Shown one piece after another: positions 40,212 through 48,288 of a DNA stretch of 64,000 nucleotides. The first letter of the stretch is position 1; every line of letters starts with the position of its first letter. The notes beneath the pieces were generated by a model that saw only the letters and a program-made list of their open reading frames with translations, did not search any database and had not been told where the DNA came from. The DNA is from Rhodocyclales bacterium (GTDB taxonomy: Bacteria; Pseudomonadota; Gammaproteobacteria; Burkholderiales; Rhodocyclaceae), in assembly GCA_016214145.1 (NCBI GenBank), contig JACRPA010000003.1:310001-374000 (forward strand), in the 5' to 3' direction. Position numbers and translations under genes: made by a program.

Positions 40212-42904
40212 GGCTTGGTAGTGTAGATCAGCCCGCGCCGCACCAGCCATTTCTCGATTTCCATCGCGAAGAACACCACGCTGGAGGCCGCCAGGCAGAT
40301 CGCCAGCTCGTCCCAGTCGAGCGGCTCCGTCCTGAAGACCGGGTTGAGCGCCGGCAGGTAGATCGTCGCCAGTTGCAGGCCGAGCGTGAATACCACGGTC
40401 GCCATCAGCATCGGGTTCGACCAGAAGCCGAGGGAGAAGGTCGACTCCTGCTCGGAGCGGACGGCCAGCGCCACGCCCAGCTGCGACAGGCACAGCACGG
40501 TGAACACCATGGTCTGCCAGTGGGCGCCGCTGCGGATCGCCCAGGCCTGCGTCAGCAGGCACACCGCGCCCATGGTCAGGCCGACCCAGACGATGTGCTG
40601 CCACATGCCGTGGGCGAAGATGTTTTCCGAAGGTTTCCGCGGCGGGCGGCGCATGATGTCCTGCCCGGCCGGCTCGGCCGCCAGCGCCAGGCCGGGCAGG
40701 CCGTCGGTGACGAGGTTGATCCACAGGATGTGGATGGGCAGGAGCGGGATGGGCAGGCCGAGGAAGGGCGCCAGGAAAATGGTCCAGATCTCGCCCGAGT
40801 TTCCGGTCATGACGTACTTGATGAACTTGCGGATGTTGTCGAAGATGCGCCGGCCCTCGCGCACGGCATGCACGATGGAGGCGAAGTTGTCGTCGAGCAG
40901 CACCATGTGCGCCGCCTCGCGGGCGACGTCGGTGCCGCCCTTGCCCATCGCCACGCCGATGTCGGCGCGCTTCAGGGCCGGCGCGTCGTTCACGCCGTCG
41001 CCGGTCATGGCGGCGAACTCGCCCGCCGCCTGCAGCGCCTTGACGATGCGGATCTTCTGCTCCGGGTCGACGCGGGCGTAGACGCGGATGTCGCGCACCT
41101 GCGCCGCGAAGTCCGCGTCGGAGAGCGCGGCGAGTTCGACGCCGCTGACGACGCGGCCGCCCTGGTCGAGGATGCCGAGCCGCTCGGCGATGGCGCGCGC
41201 CGTGGCCGGATGGTCGCCGGTGATCATCACCGGCACGATGCCGGCCGCCTGGCATTCGTCGACGGCGCGCGCCGCCTCGTCGCGCGGCGGGTCCATCAGG
41301 CCGACGAGCCCCAGGAAAGTCAGGCCGCTCTCCGCCTCCGCGATGTCCGCCGGCAGCGCGTCCAGGCGGCGCTCGGCGAAGGCCAGCACGCGCAGCCCGT
41401 GGGCCGCCATGCGTTCGGCCTGGGCCAGCGCTTGCGCGGCGTCGAACGGCGCGCGCCCGTCCGCGGTCAGTCGCCAGGCGCAGCGTTCCAGCACGGCTTC
41501 CGGCGCGCCCTTGACGCAGACGAGGAAGCCTTGTTGGAGCGGGCTTGCCCGCGATTCGGCGTCTTCATCGCGGGCAAGCCCGCTCCTGCAGGTATCCTGC
41601 GCCAGCCGATGCACCGTGGCCATGCGCATGCGCTCGGAGTCGAAGGGGAATTCGCCGTGTCGCGGAGACTGACTTTCCAGCGCGGCGCGGTCGACGCCGC
41701 GCGCCATGGCCGCCTCCAGCAGCGCCACTTCGGTCGGGTCGCCTGTGATCGTGCCGTCGGCGGCAGGCGCGGCGTCATTGACCAGCGCCAGGGCGCGCAG
41801 CAGGCTGGGCCAGGGCTCGACCCGAGCGTCCTCGCCGTCCACCCAGAAGGCTTCCGCCCGCATGCGGTTCTGCGTCAGCGTGCCGGTCTTGTCGGAGCAG
41901 ATGAAGGTGATGGAGCCCAGCGTCTCCACCGCCGGCAGGCGCCGGATGAGGGCGTTCTGGCCCACCATGCGCGCCGCGCCCATCGCCAGCGAGATGGTCA
42001 CCACCGCCGGCAGCGCCTCGGGGATGGCCGCCACGGCCAGGCTCACCGCGGTGAGGAACATCAGCACCGGCGGCTCGCCGCGCAGCAGCCCCGCGACGAA
42101 GACGACGGCGCAGATGGCGAGGATCGCCCAGGCCAGCCGCATGCCGAAGGCGGCCAGGCGCTTCTGCAGCGGCGTCTTCACTTCCTCCTCGTCCGAGAGC
42201 AGCCGCGCGATGCGGCCGAGTTCGGTGGCGAGCCCGGTCGCCACCACGACGCCGGCGCCGCGACCGTAGGTGACGAGGGTGCCCTTGTAGGCCATGTTGC
42301 GCCGGTCGCCCAGGGGCAGCGCCGCGTCGGCCAGTTCCGCGATGGTCTTGTCCACCGGCTGGGATTCGCCGGTGAGCGCCGCTTCCGCCGCCTTGAGCCG
42401 GGCCGCCTCGATCAGCCTCAGGTCGGCCGGGATCACATTGCCCGCTTCCAGCAGGACGATGTCGCCCGGCACCAGCCGGTCGGCCGGCAAGGCCGCCACC
42501 GCGCCGCCGCGCCGCACGCGCGCCGAGTGCGCGGCCATCTTGCGCAGCGCCGCCATGGCGCGTTGCGCCCGCCACTCCTGGGCGAATCCGATGGAGGCGT
42601 TCAGCAGCACGATGACGACGATGGCGAGGGTGTCGGCCGGCTCGCCGACGATGCCCGAGACGATGGCCGCGGCGATCAGCACCAGGATCATGAAATCCGC
42701 GAACTGGTCGAGCAGCATGCGGATGGCGGAGCGCGCGCGGCCCTCCGGCAGTGCGTTCGGCCCGTGGCGCGACAGCCGGCCGGCCGCCTCATCCGCGCTC
42801 AGGCCGTCGGCCGGGGTCACGCCGAGCCGGCGTGCGGCGTCCTCTTTCGTCAGCGTGTGCCAGACGGTTTCCGTCGTGTCGGACGCTTGCGCGGGTCGGG
42901 TCAT
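40208..42904 (-). CDS. P-type cation-transporting ATPase (P2, Ca2+-like) with translated REP insert
   Basis: An 898-residue ATPase: N-terminal cation ATPase domain, E1-E2 domain with LTGESQPVDK, TM4 with AAIPEALPAVV, phosphorylation motif CSDKTGTLTQN, KGAPEAVLERC nucleotide site, TGDGVNDAPALK hinge and six C-terminal TM helices (NLVTDGLPGLALA in TM6). It resembles SERCA/PMR1-like bacterial pumps, so Ca2+ or Mn2+ export is likely. Residues 439-457 (CRSGLARDEDAESRASPLQ) are encoded by a REP pair inserted in the nucleotide-binding domain before FLVCVKGAPE. ATG 42904 is used. It is coupled with the kinase gene. Confidence 0.94.
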   Translation of the reverse strand: MTRPAQASDTTETVWHTLTKEDAARRLGVTPADGLSADEAAGRLSRHGPNALPEGRARSAIRMLLDQFADFMILVLIAAAIVSGIVGEPADTLAIVVIVLLNASIGFAQEWRAQRAMAALRKMAAHSARVRRGGAVAALPADRLVPGDIVLLEAGNVIPADLRLIEAARLKAAEAALTGESQPVDKTIAELADAALPLGDRRNMAYKGTLVTYGRGAGVVVATGLATELGRIARLLSDEEEVKTPLQKRLAAFGMRLAWAILAICAVVFVAGLLRGEPPVLMFLTAVSLAVAAIPEALPAVVTISLAMGAARMVGQNALIRRLPAVETLGSITFICSDKTGTLTQNRMRAEAFWVDGEDARVEPWPSLLRALALVNDAAPAADGTITGDPTEVALLEAAMARGVDRAALESQSPRHGEFPFDSERMRMATVHRLAQDTCRSGLARDEDAESRASPLQQGFLVCVKGAPEAVLERCAWRLTADGRAPFDAAQALAQAERMAAHGLRVLAFAERRLDALPADIAEAESGLTFLGLVGLMDPPRDEAARAVDECQAAGIVPVMITGDHPATARAIAERLGILDQGGRVVSGVELAALSDADFAAQVRDIRVYARVDPEQKIRIVKALQAAGEFAAMTGDGVNDAPALKRADIGVAMGKGGTDVAREAAHMVLLDDNFASIVHAVREGRRIFDNIRKFIKYVMTGNSGEIWTIFLAPFLGLPIPLLPIHILWINLVTDGLPGLALAAEPAGQDIMRRPPRKPSENIFAHGMWQHIVWVGLTMGAVCLLTQAWAIRSGAHWQTMVFTVLCLSQLGVALAVRSEQESTFSLGFWSNPMLMATVVFTLGLQLATIYLPALNPVFRTEPLDWDELAICLAASSVVFFAMEIEKWLVRRGLIYTTKP
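41531..41592. repeat. REP pair inside the cation ATPase gene
   Basis: GGAGCGGGCTTGCCCGCGA (41536-41554) and TCGCGGGCAAGCCCGCTCCT (41568-41587) are read through in frame on the minus strand. Confidence 0.92.
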
Positions 42905-43007
42905 GCAGTTCGTTCGGGTAAGCCGCAGGGAAAGCGGCATTGCCTCCCATGCTACAATGCCGCGCGATTTTCGCAGCAGTTTCCGAACCCATTTCAGGGG
43001 AAAAAAA

Positions 43008-44381
43008 GTGATTTCGTCCTTCGCCCGCACGTCCTTGCGCCTCGTCCTCCTGTCGCTTGCCTTCCTGGCCATGCCGGCCTGGTCGGCCGACGGCGCCGTG
43101 CCGGAAGGCCCGGCCGTGATGGGCATCCCGCTGGAGTTCATCCTCTTCGCCCTGACGCTGCTCGGCGTGGCGCTGTTCCACAACTACACCTTCTACGTCG
43201 GCCTCACGGGCATGTTCACCATCGCCCTCTACAAGATCGTGTTCACCGGCTTCAAGACCGGCGCCGGCCTGATGGGTTTCGTCGGCCACCTCGGCCACGA
43301 GTGGGTGATCCTGGCCAACCTGTTCTGCCTGCTGACGGGCTTCGCCCTGCTGGCGCGCCACTTCGAGAAGAGCCACGTGCCGGTGATCCTGCCGAAATAC
43401 CTGCCGGACGACTGGAAGGGCGGCTTCGTCCTGCTGGTGATGATCTTCTTCCTCTCCAGCTTCCTCGACAACATCGCCGCCGCGCTGATCGGCGGCGCCA
43501 TGGCCCACCAGTTGTTCAAGGCCAGGGTGCACATCGGCTACCTCGCCGCCATCGTCGCGGCGTCGAACGCCGGCGGCGCCTGGTCGGTGGTGGGCGACAC
43601 CACCACCACCATGATCTGGCTCTCCGGAATTTCGCCGGGCGAAGTGTTCGAGGCCCTCGTGCCGGCCCTGGTCGCGCTGGTGATCTTCGGCATTCCGGCG
43701 GCCAAGCAGCAGCACGCCCACTCGCCGATTCTGAAGAGCGCCCATGCGCACACCCATGTCGACTGGGCGCGGGTCGGCATCGTCGGCCTGATCCTGGTCT
43801 TCGCCATCGTCGCCAACGTCACCATGAACCTGAGGTTCGCGCAGCTGGCCGACAGCTTCCCGGCCATCGGCGTGGCGGTGTGGGCGGCGATCCTGCTCAC
43901 CGTCGGGGTGCGCCGGCCCGACTGGGAGGTGCTGCCGGAAACCGTCAAGGGCACCGTCTTCCTGCTCTCGCTGGTGACCTGCGCCTCGATGATGCCGGTG
44001 GAGAAGCTGCCCCTGCCGTCGTGGCAGGCGGCCATGGGCCTCGGCTTCATCTCGGCGGTGTTCGACAACATCCCGCTCACCGCGCTGGCCATCAAGCAGG
44101 GCGGCTACGACTGGGGCTTCCTCGCCTACGCCGTCGGCTTCGGCGGCTCGATGATCTGGTTCGGCTCCTCGGCCGGCGTGGCGCTGTCGAACATGTATCC
44201 CGAGGCCAAGTCGGTCGGCCAGTGGCTGCGCCACGGCTGGCACGTCGCCGTCGCCTACGTCATCAGCTTCCTCGTCATGGTGGCGGTGGTCGGCTGGCAT
44301 CCGCATGCGCCGCACAAGGCGGGCGCCGAACCGGCGGCCGTCAGCCAGCCTGCGCCCGCTGCCGCGACGGCGCCGCAGTAG
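43008..44381 (+). CDS. ArsB/NhaD-type (citrate/H+:Na+ antiporter-like) membrane carrier
   Basis: A 457-residue protein with a signal-like first helix (LRLVLLSLAFLAMPAWSA) and about 11 more TM helices. The paired discontinuous motifs of the ion transporter superfamily are clear: SSFLDNIAAALIGG with NAGGAWSVVGDTTTTMIW, and SAVFDNIPLTALA with GFGGSMIWFGSSAGVALSN. Similar proteins exchange Na+ for H+ or carry divalent carboxylates. GTG 43008 follows AGGGGAAAAAAA. A His-rich cytoplasmic loop (QQHAHSPILKSAHAHTHVD) could bind metal. Confidence 0.85.
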   Translation: MISSFARTSLRLVLLSLAFLAMPAWSADGAVPEGPAVMGIPLEFILFALTLLGVALFHNYTFYVGLTGMFTIALYKIVFTGFKTGAGLMGFVGHLGHEWVILANLFCLLTGFALLARHFEKSHVPVILPKYLPDDWKGGFVLLVMIFFLSSFLDNIAAALIGGAMAHQLFKARVHIGYLAAIVAASNAGGAWSVVGDTTTTMIWLSGISPGEVFEALVPALVALVIFGIPAAKQQHAHSPILKSAHAHTHVDWARVGIVGLILVFAIVANVTMNLRFAQLADSFPAIGVAVWAAILLTVGVRRPDWEVLPETVKGTVFLLSLVTCASMMPVEKLPLPSWQAAMGLGFISAVFDNIPLTALAIKQGGYDWGFLAYAVGFGGSMIWFGSSAGVALSNMYPEAKSVGQWLRHGWHVAVAYVISFLVMVAVVGWHPHAPHKAGAEPAAVSQPAPAAATAPQ

Positions 44382-44426
44382 TTCAGGGCAGCGCGGCCGC
44401 CGGCCGCGATTGCGGTATCCTTTCGA

Positions 44427-44452
44427 CGCCGGGCGATCCGCCCGGCGTTTCG
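44427..44452 (+). terminator. Terminator after the carrier gene
   Basis: CGCCGGGCG / CGCCCGGCG with a three-base loop, then TTTCGCTTT. Confidence 0.75.
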
Positions 44453-44476
44453 CTTTGATCCGCCGCCGACACGCGC

Positions 44477-46195
44477 ATGCACGAAGGCCTGAAAATCGTT
44501 CTTGTCCTGCTGACTTCAGCCGTCCTCGTGGTGGCGCTGGCGAAGGCGTTTCGCCTGCCCTCGGTGCTGGCCTATCTCGCCATCGGTGTCGCCGTCGGTC
44601 CGCATGCGCTGGGCTGGCTGCGCGAGAGCGAGCAGACCGAGCGGCTGGCCGAGTTCGGCGTGGTGTTCCTGATGTTCACCATCGGCCTCGAATTTTCCCT
44701 GCCGCGCCTCATGGCCATGCGCTGGCAGGTGTTCGGCCTCGGCGGCGCCCAGGTGGCGACGACGACGCTGGCGACCCTGCTCATCGGCCTCGCCGGCGGC
44801 ATTCCCTGGCAGGCGGGGCTGGCGCTGGGGGCGATCCTCGCCATGTCGTCGACCGCCATCGTCGGCCGCCTGCTGGCGGAGAAGCTCGACCTGCACTCCG
44901 CTTCCGGGCGGCGCACCATGAGCGTGCTGCTGTTCCAGGATCTCATGGTGGTGTTCATGCTGATCCTGATCCCCGCCCTGGCCGATGCGTCGCGCGTCGC
45001 CGCGGCGCTGGGGATCGCGCTGGCGCAGACGCTGGCCGTCCTGCTGCTGGTGATCGCCGTCGGGCGGCCCATCCTGCGGCGCTGGTTCGACCTGGTGGTG
45101 CGGCGCAAGTCGGCCGAACTGTTCATGCTCAACGTGCTGTGGGTCACCATGGGGCTGGCCTTCCTCACGGAGTGGGCCGGGCTGTCGCTGACGCTGGGCG
45201 CCTTCCTCGGCGGCATGCTGATCTCCGAGACGATGTACCGCCACCAGGTGGAAGCCGACATCCGCCCCTTCCGCGACGTGCTGCTCGGCCTGTTCTTCAT
45301 CACCATCGGTGCCCAGCTCGACCCGGCCATCGTCTGGCAGCGCATCGAATGGGTGGCGCTGGTGCTGGCCGGACTGGTGGCCGGCAAGGGCCTGCTCATG
45401 CTGATCGTCGCGCGCCTGTCCGGCGCGGACGCGTCCGTCGCCTTTCGCACCGCGGCGCAGCTGGCGCAGGCGGGCGAGTTCGGCTTCGTGCTGATCACGC
45501 TGGCGGCCGAACACAGGCTGCTGGGGCCGGAGGTGGTGCAGCCTTCGCTCGCCGGCATGCTGCTCTCCATGCTGCTGGCGCCCTTCGTCATCGAGCGGGC
45601 GCGGCACTGGAGCACGCGGCTGTCGGGGGACGAATGGCTGCAGCGCTCGGCCGCCCTGCAGGAAGTGGCGGCCCGCGCCTTCAATATTCAGGACCATGCC
45701 ATCGTCTGCGGCTACGGCCGCACGGGCCAGAGCGTCGCCCGCTTCCTGGCCAGGGAGCGCATCCCCTTCATCGCCCTCGACATGGACGCCCATCGCGTTC
45801 AACAGGCGCTGACGGCGGGCGAGAACGTGGTGTTCGGCAACGCCGACCGGCGCGAGGTGCTGCTTGCCGCCGGCCTCGATCGGGCGCGCATCGTCGTCGT
45901 CACCTATCCGGACCTGCCATCGACCATGAAGGCGCTCGCCATCGTGCGCGGCCGCCGCCCCGATCTGCCCGTTGTCGTGCGCGCGGCCGACGATGCCCAC
46001 CTGGATGAACTCAAGCGCGCCGGCGCGACCGAGGTGGTGCCGGAGGTCATGGAGGGCAGCCTGATGCTGGCGGCGCAGACCCTGTTGCGGCTCGACGTGC
46101 CGCTGCGCCGCGTGCTTCACGATATCGAGGAGGTGCGCGGGCAGCGCTATGAACTGCTGCGCGAGCGTTATCGCGACGCCGCACATAAGGAATGA
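44477..46195 (+). CDS. KefB-type monovalent cation:proton antiporter
   Basis: A 572-residue CPA2 antiporter. Twelve or so TM helices (FGVVFLMFTIGLEFSLPRL, AMSSTAIVGRLLAEK, LLFQDLMVVFMLI, GAFLGGMLISET, GLFFITIGAQLD) are followed by a TrkA-N domain with the NAD-binding CGYGRTGQSVARFLARE at about 410. It exchanges K+ or Na+ for H+ and is likely gated by nucleotides. ATG 44477 has only a weak ribosome site. It lies close behind another antiporter-like carrier but after a terminator. Confidence 0.93.
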   Translation: MHEGLKIVLVLLTSAVLVVALAKAFRLPSVLAYLAIGVAVGPHALGWLRESEQTERLAEFGVVFLMFTIGLEFSLPRLMAMRWQVFGLGGAQVATTTLATLLIGLAGGIPWQAGLALGAILAMSSTAIVGRLLAEKLDLHSASGRRTMSVLLFQDLMVVFMLILIPALADASRVAAALGIALAQTLAVLLLVIAVGRPILRRWFDLVVRRKSAELFMLNVLWVTMGLAFLTEWAGLSLTLGAFLGGMLISETMYRHQVEADIRPFRDVLLGLFFITIGAQLDPAIVWQRIEWVALVLAGLVAGKGLLMLIVARLSGADASVAFRTAAQLAQAGEFGFVLITLAAEHRLLGPEVVQPSLAGMLLSMLLAPFVIERARHWSTRLSGDEWLQRSAALQEVAARAFNIQDHAIVCGYGRTGQSVARFLARERIPFIALDMDAHRVQQALTAGENVVFGNADRREVLLAAGLDRARIVVVTYPDLPSTMKALAIVRGRRPDLPVVVRAADDAHLDELKRAGATEVVPEVMEGSLMLAAQTLLRLDVPLRRVLHDIEEVRGQRYELLRERYRDAAHKE

Positions 46196-46303
46196 TTCTT
46201 CCCCGCACCGTCTCCTTCATCACCGTCGCGCGTCCGATGCGCCCGGCCGATTGACGCCATTCCCCCATGAATTGCAGGGGGATAGGGGTTTACCCTAGAC
46301 GCC

Positions 46304-46332
46304 TTGATTTGGTGCATTCGAAAGTTTAGGAT
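46304..46332 (+). promoter_or_regulatory. Candidate promoter of the TRAP operon
   Basis: TTGATT and TAGGAT are separated by 17 bp. Just upstream lies an inverted repeat TAGGGGTTTACCCTA (46283-46297) that could be an operator. Confidence 0.55.
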
Positions 46333-46445
46333 CAAACGATCTTTTGAATGGCGCGGTCGCAGGCCATCCCTGCCCTGCCTGAAGATGAGAGAGGCAAACA
46401 GCCTCCGTTTGTTCCAATCACAACAACACACCGAAGGAGAGAGTC

Positions 46446-47606
46446 ATGAGCAATGAGAACAAACCCGAAGACAAGAAACTGTCCCGTCGTTCCTTCCTGA
46501 GCAAGGCCGCCGCCGGCACCGCCGGCGCCGCCGCGCTGGGCTTCCCGATGATCTCGGTGGCGCAGTCGCCGATCTCCATGCGCTGGCAGTCGACCTGGCC
46601 GGCGAAGGACATCTTCCACGAATACGCGCAGGACTTCGCCAGCAAGGTGAACGGCATGTCCGGCGGCCGCCTGAAGATCGAGGTGCTGCCGGCCGGCGCC
46701 GTGGTGAAGGCCTTCGACCTGCTCGACGCCGTTTCCAAGGGCACGCTCGACGGCGGCCATGGCGTGGTCGCCTACTGGTACGGCAAGAACTCCGCCGTGG
46801 CGCTGTGGGGCTCCGGCCCGGCCTACGGCATGGACCCGAACATGGTGCTGGCCTGGCACAACTACGGCGGCGGCAAGCAGCTGCTCGACGAGGTCTACAA
46901 GAGCCTCAACCTCGACGTGCAGTCCTTCCTCTACGGCCCGATGCCGACGCAGCCCTTCGGCTGGTTCAAGAAGCCGATCACCAAGGCCGAGGACGTCAAG
47001 GGCATGAAGTTCCGCACCGTCGGCCTGGCCGTCGACATCTACAAGGACATGGGCGTGGCGGTGAATCCGCTGCCCGGCGGCGAGATCGTGCCGGCGATCG
47101 ACCGCGGCCTGATCGACGGCGCCGAATTCAACAACGCCTCGTCCGATCGCCTGCTCGGCTTCCCCGACGTCAGCAAGGTGTGCATGCTGCAGAGCTTCCA
47201 CCAGTGCTCGGAGCAGTTCGAGATCCTCTTCAACAAGAAGAAGTACGATTCGCTGCCGGCCGAGCTGAAGACGATCATCAACCATGCCGTCGAAGCCTCC
47301 TCGGCCGACATGTCGTGGAAGGCCATCGACCGCTACTCGAAGGACTACATCGAGATGCAGGAGAAGCAGGGCGTCAAGTTCTACAAGACGCCGGACGCCA
47401 TCCTGCGCCGCCAGCTCGAGGCCTGGGACAAGATCATTGCCGCGAAGAGCGCCGAGAACCCGACCTTCAAGAAGATCAACGACTCCATGCGCGACTTCGC
47501 CCAGCGCGCCTGCCGCTGGCAGAACGACACGCTGGTCGATTACAAGATGGCCTACAACCACTTCTTCGCCAAGAAGGGCGCCGCGCCCGCCAAGAAGAAG
47601 GGCTGA
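46446..47606 (+). CDS. dctP: TRAP transporter solute-binding protein, Tat-exported
   Basis: A 386-residue periplasmic binding protein of the TakP/DctP7 type. The Tat signal SRRSFLSKAAAGTAGAAALG is clear. The mature part begins SPISMRWQSTWPAKDIFHEYA and has MKFRTVGLAVDIYKDMGV with the carboxylate-binding Arg and PLPGGEIVPAIDRGLIDGAEFNNA. The family binds 2-oxo acids, lactate or related carboxylates, sometimes with a cation. ATG 46446 follows AAGGAGAGAGTC. It leads a P-Q-M operon. Confidence 0.95.
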   Translation: MSNENKPEDKKLSRRSFLSKAAAGTAGAAALGFPMISVAQSPISMRWQSTWPAKDIFHEYAQDFASKVNGMSGGRLKIEVLPAGAVVKAFDLLDAVSKGTLDGGHGVVAYWYGKNSAVALWGSGPAYGMDPNMVLAWHNYGGGKQLLDEVYKSLNLDVQSFLYGPMPTQPFGWFKKPITKAEDVKGMKFRTVGLAVDIYKDMGVAVNPLPGGEIVPAIDRGLIDGAEFNNASSDRLLGFPDVSKVCMLQSFHQCSEQFEILFNKKKYDSLPAELKTIINHAVEASSADMSWKAIDRYSKDYIEMQEKQGVKFYKTPDAILRRQLEAWDKIIAAKSAENPTFKKINDSMRDFAQRACRWQNDTLVDYKMAYNHFFAKKGAAPAKKKG

Positions 47607-47622
47607 GCATCGCCCGCCGATT

Positions 47623-47644
47623 CCGCCCGGCAGCCGCCGGGCGG
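47623..47644 (+). terminator. Intercistronic hairpin between dctP and dctQ
   Basis: CCGCCCGGC / GCCGGGCGG with a four-base loop and no T-run. Such hairpins after binding-protein genes usually stabilise the upstream mRNA or lower downstream expression. Confidence 0.55.
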
Positions 47645-47667
47645 ATTGTCTCCGCCAGGAATCCCCC

Positions 47668-48288
47668 ATGCAGAAGCTGCTGCTCTTCGTCGACAAGGCG
47701 AGCACCCTGGCCGGCCATGTCACCGGCTGGGCCATCGTCGTCCTCACCGGCCTGATTTCCTGGGAGGTGTTCTCCCGCTATGTGCTGAACGTGCCGCACG
47801 CCTGGGTGCTCGACGCCCAGATCATGCTCTACGGCCTGCTCTTCATGATGGCCGGCGCCTACACGCTGGCCAAGAGCGGCCACGTGCGCGGCGACGTCCT
47901 CTACGGTTTCTTTAAACCGCGCACCCAGGCCGTCATCGACCTGGTGCTCTACATCCTGTTTTTCCTGCCCGGCATCTTCGCCCTGACCTACGCCGGCTGG
48001 ATCTTCGCCAACGAATCGCTGGCGATCCACGAGCAGACCTTCAGCCCCGAGCCGCTGCCGCTGTATCCCTTCAAGTTCGTCATTCCGCTCGCCGGCATTT
48101 TCCTGATGTTCCAGGGGGTGGTCGAGATCGCCCGCTGCGTCATCTGCCTGCGCGACGGCGCCTGGCCCTCGCGCGAGGAGGACGTCGAGGAGGTCGACGT
48201 CGACAAGCTGAAGGAGATGGTGCACGTCAAGGACGAGGACATCGCCAAGCTGGATGAATTCGTCCTGAAGCAGGAGGCGCACAAGTGA
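47668..48288 (+). CDS. dctQ: TRAP transporter small membrane subunit
   Basis: A 206-residue protein with four TM helices (GWAIVVLTGLISWEVFSRYV, IMLYGLLFMMAGAYTLA, LVLYILFFLPGIFALTYAGWIF, FVIPLAGIFLMFQGVVEIA) and the DctQ pattern SWEVFSRYVLN. The C-terminal 45 residues are acidic and charged (EEDVEEVDVDKLKEM), longer than usual. ATG 47668; the stop overlaps the dctM GTG. Confidence 0.93.
   Translation: MQKLLLFVDKASTLAGHVTGWAIVVLTGLISWEVFSRYVLNVPHAWVLDAQIMLYGLLFMMAGAYTLAKSGHVRGDVLYGFFKPRTQAVIDLVLYILFFLPGIFALTYAGWIFANESLAIHEQTFSPEPLPLYPFKFVIPLAGIFLMFQGVVEIARCVICLRDGAWPSREEDVEEVDVDKLKEMVHVKDEDIAKLDEFVLKQEAHK

Noticed and set aside
40373-44458. 1361-codon plus-strand frame across the ATPase and carrier
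   Set aside because: It is antisense to the ATPase and out of frame with the carrier; composition is typical of a shadow frame.
46326-46445. Sigma54 promoter before the TRAP operon (TGGCGC near 46350)
   Set aside because: The GG-GC spacing and the -12 part do not fit; a 17-bp spaced sigma70-type site is better supported.
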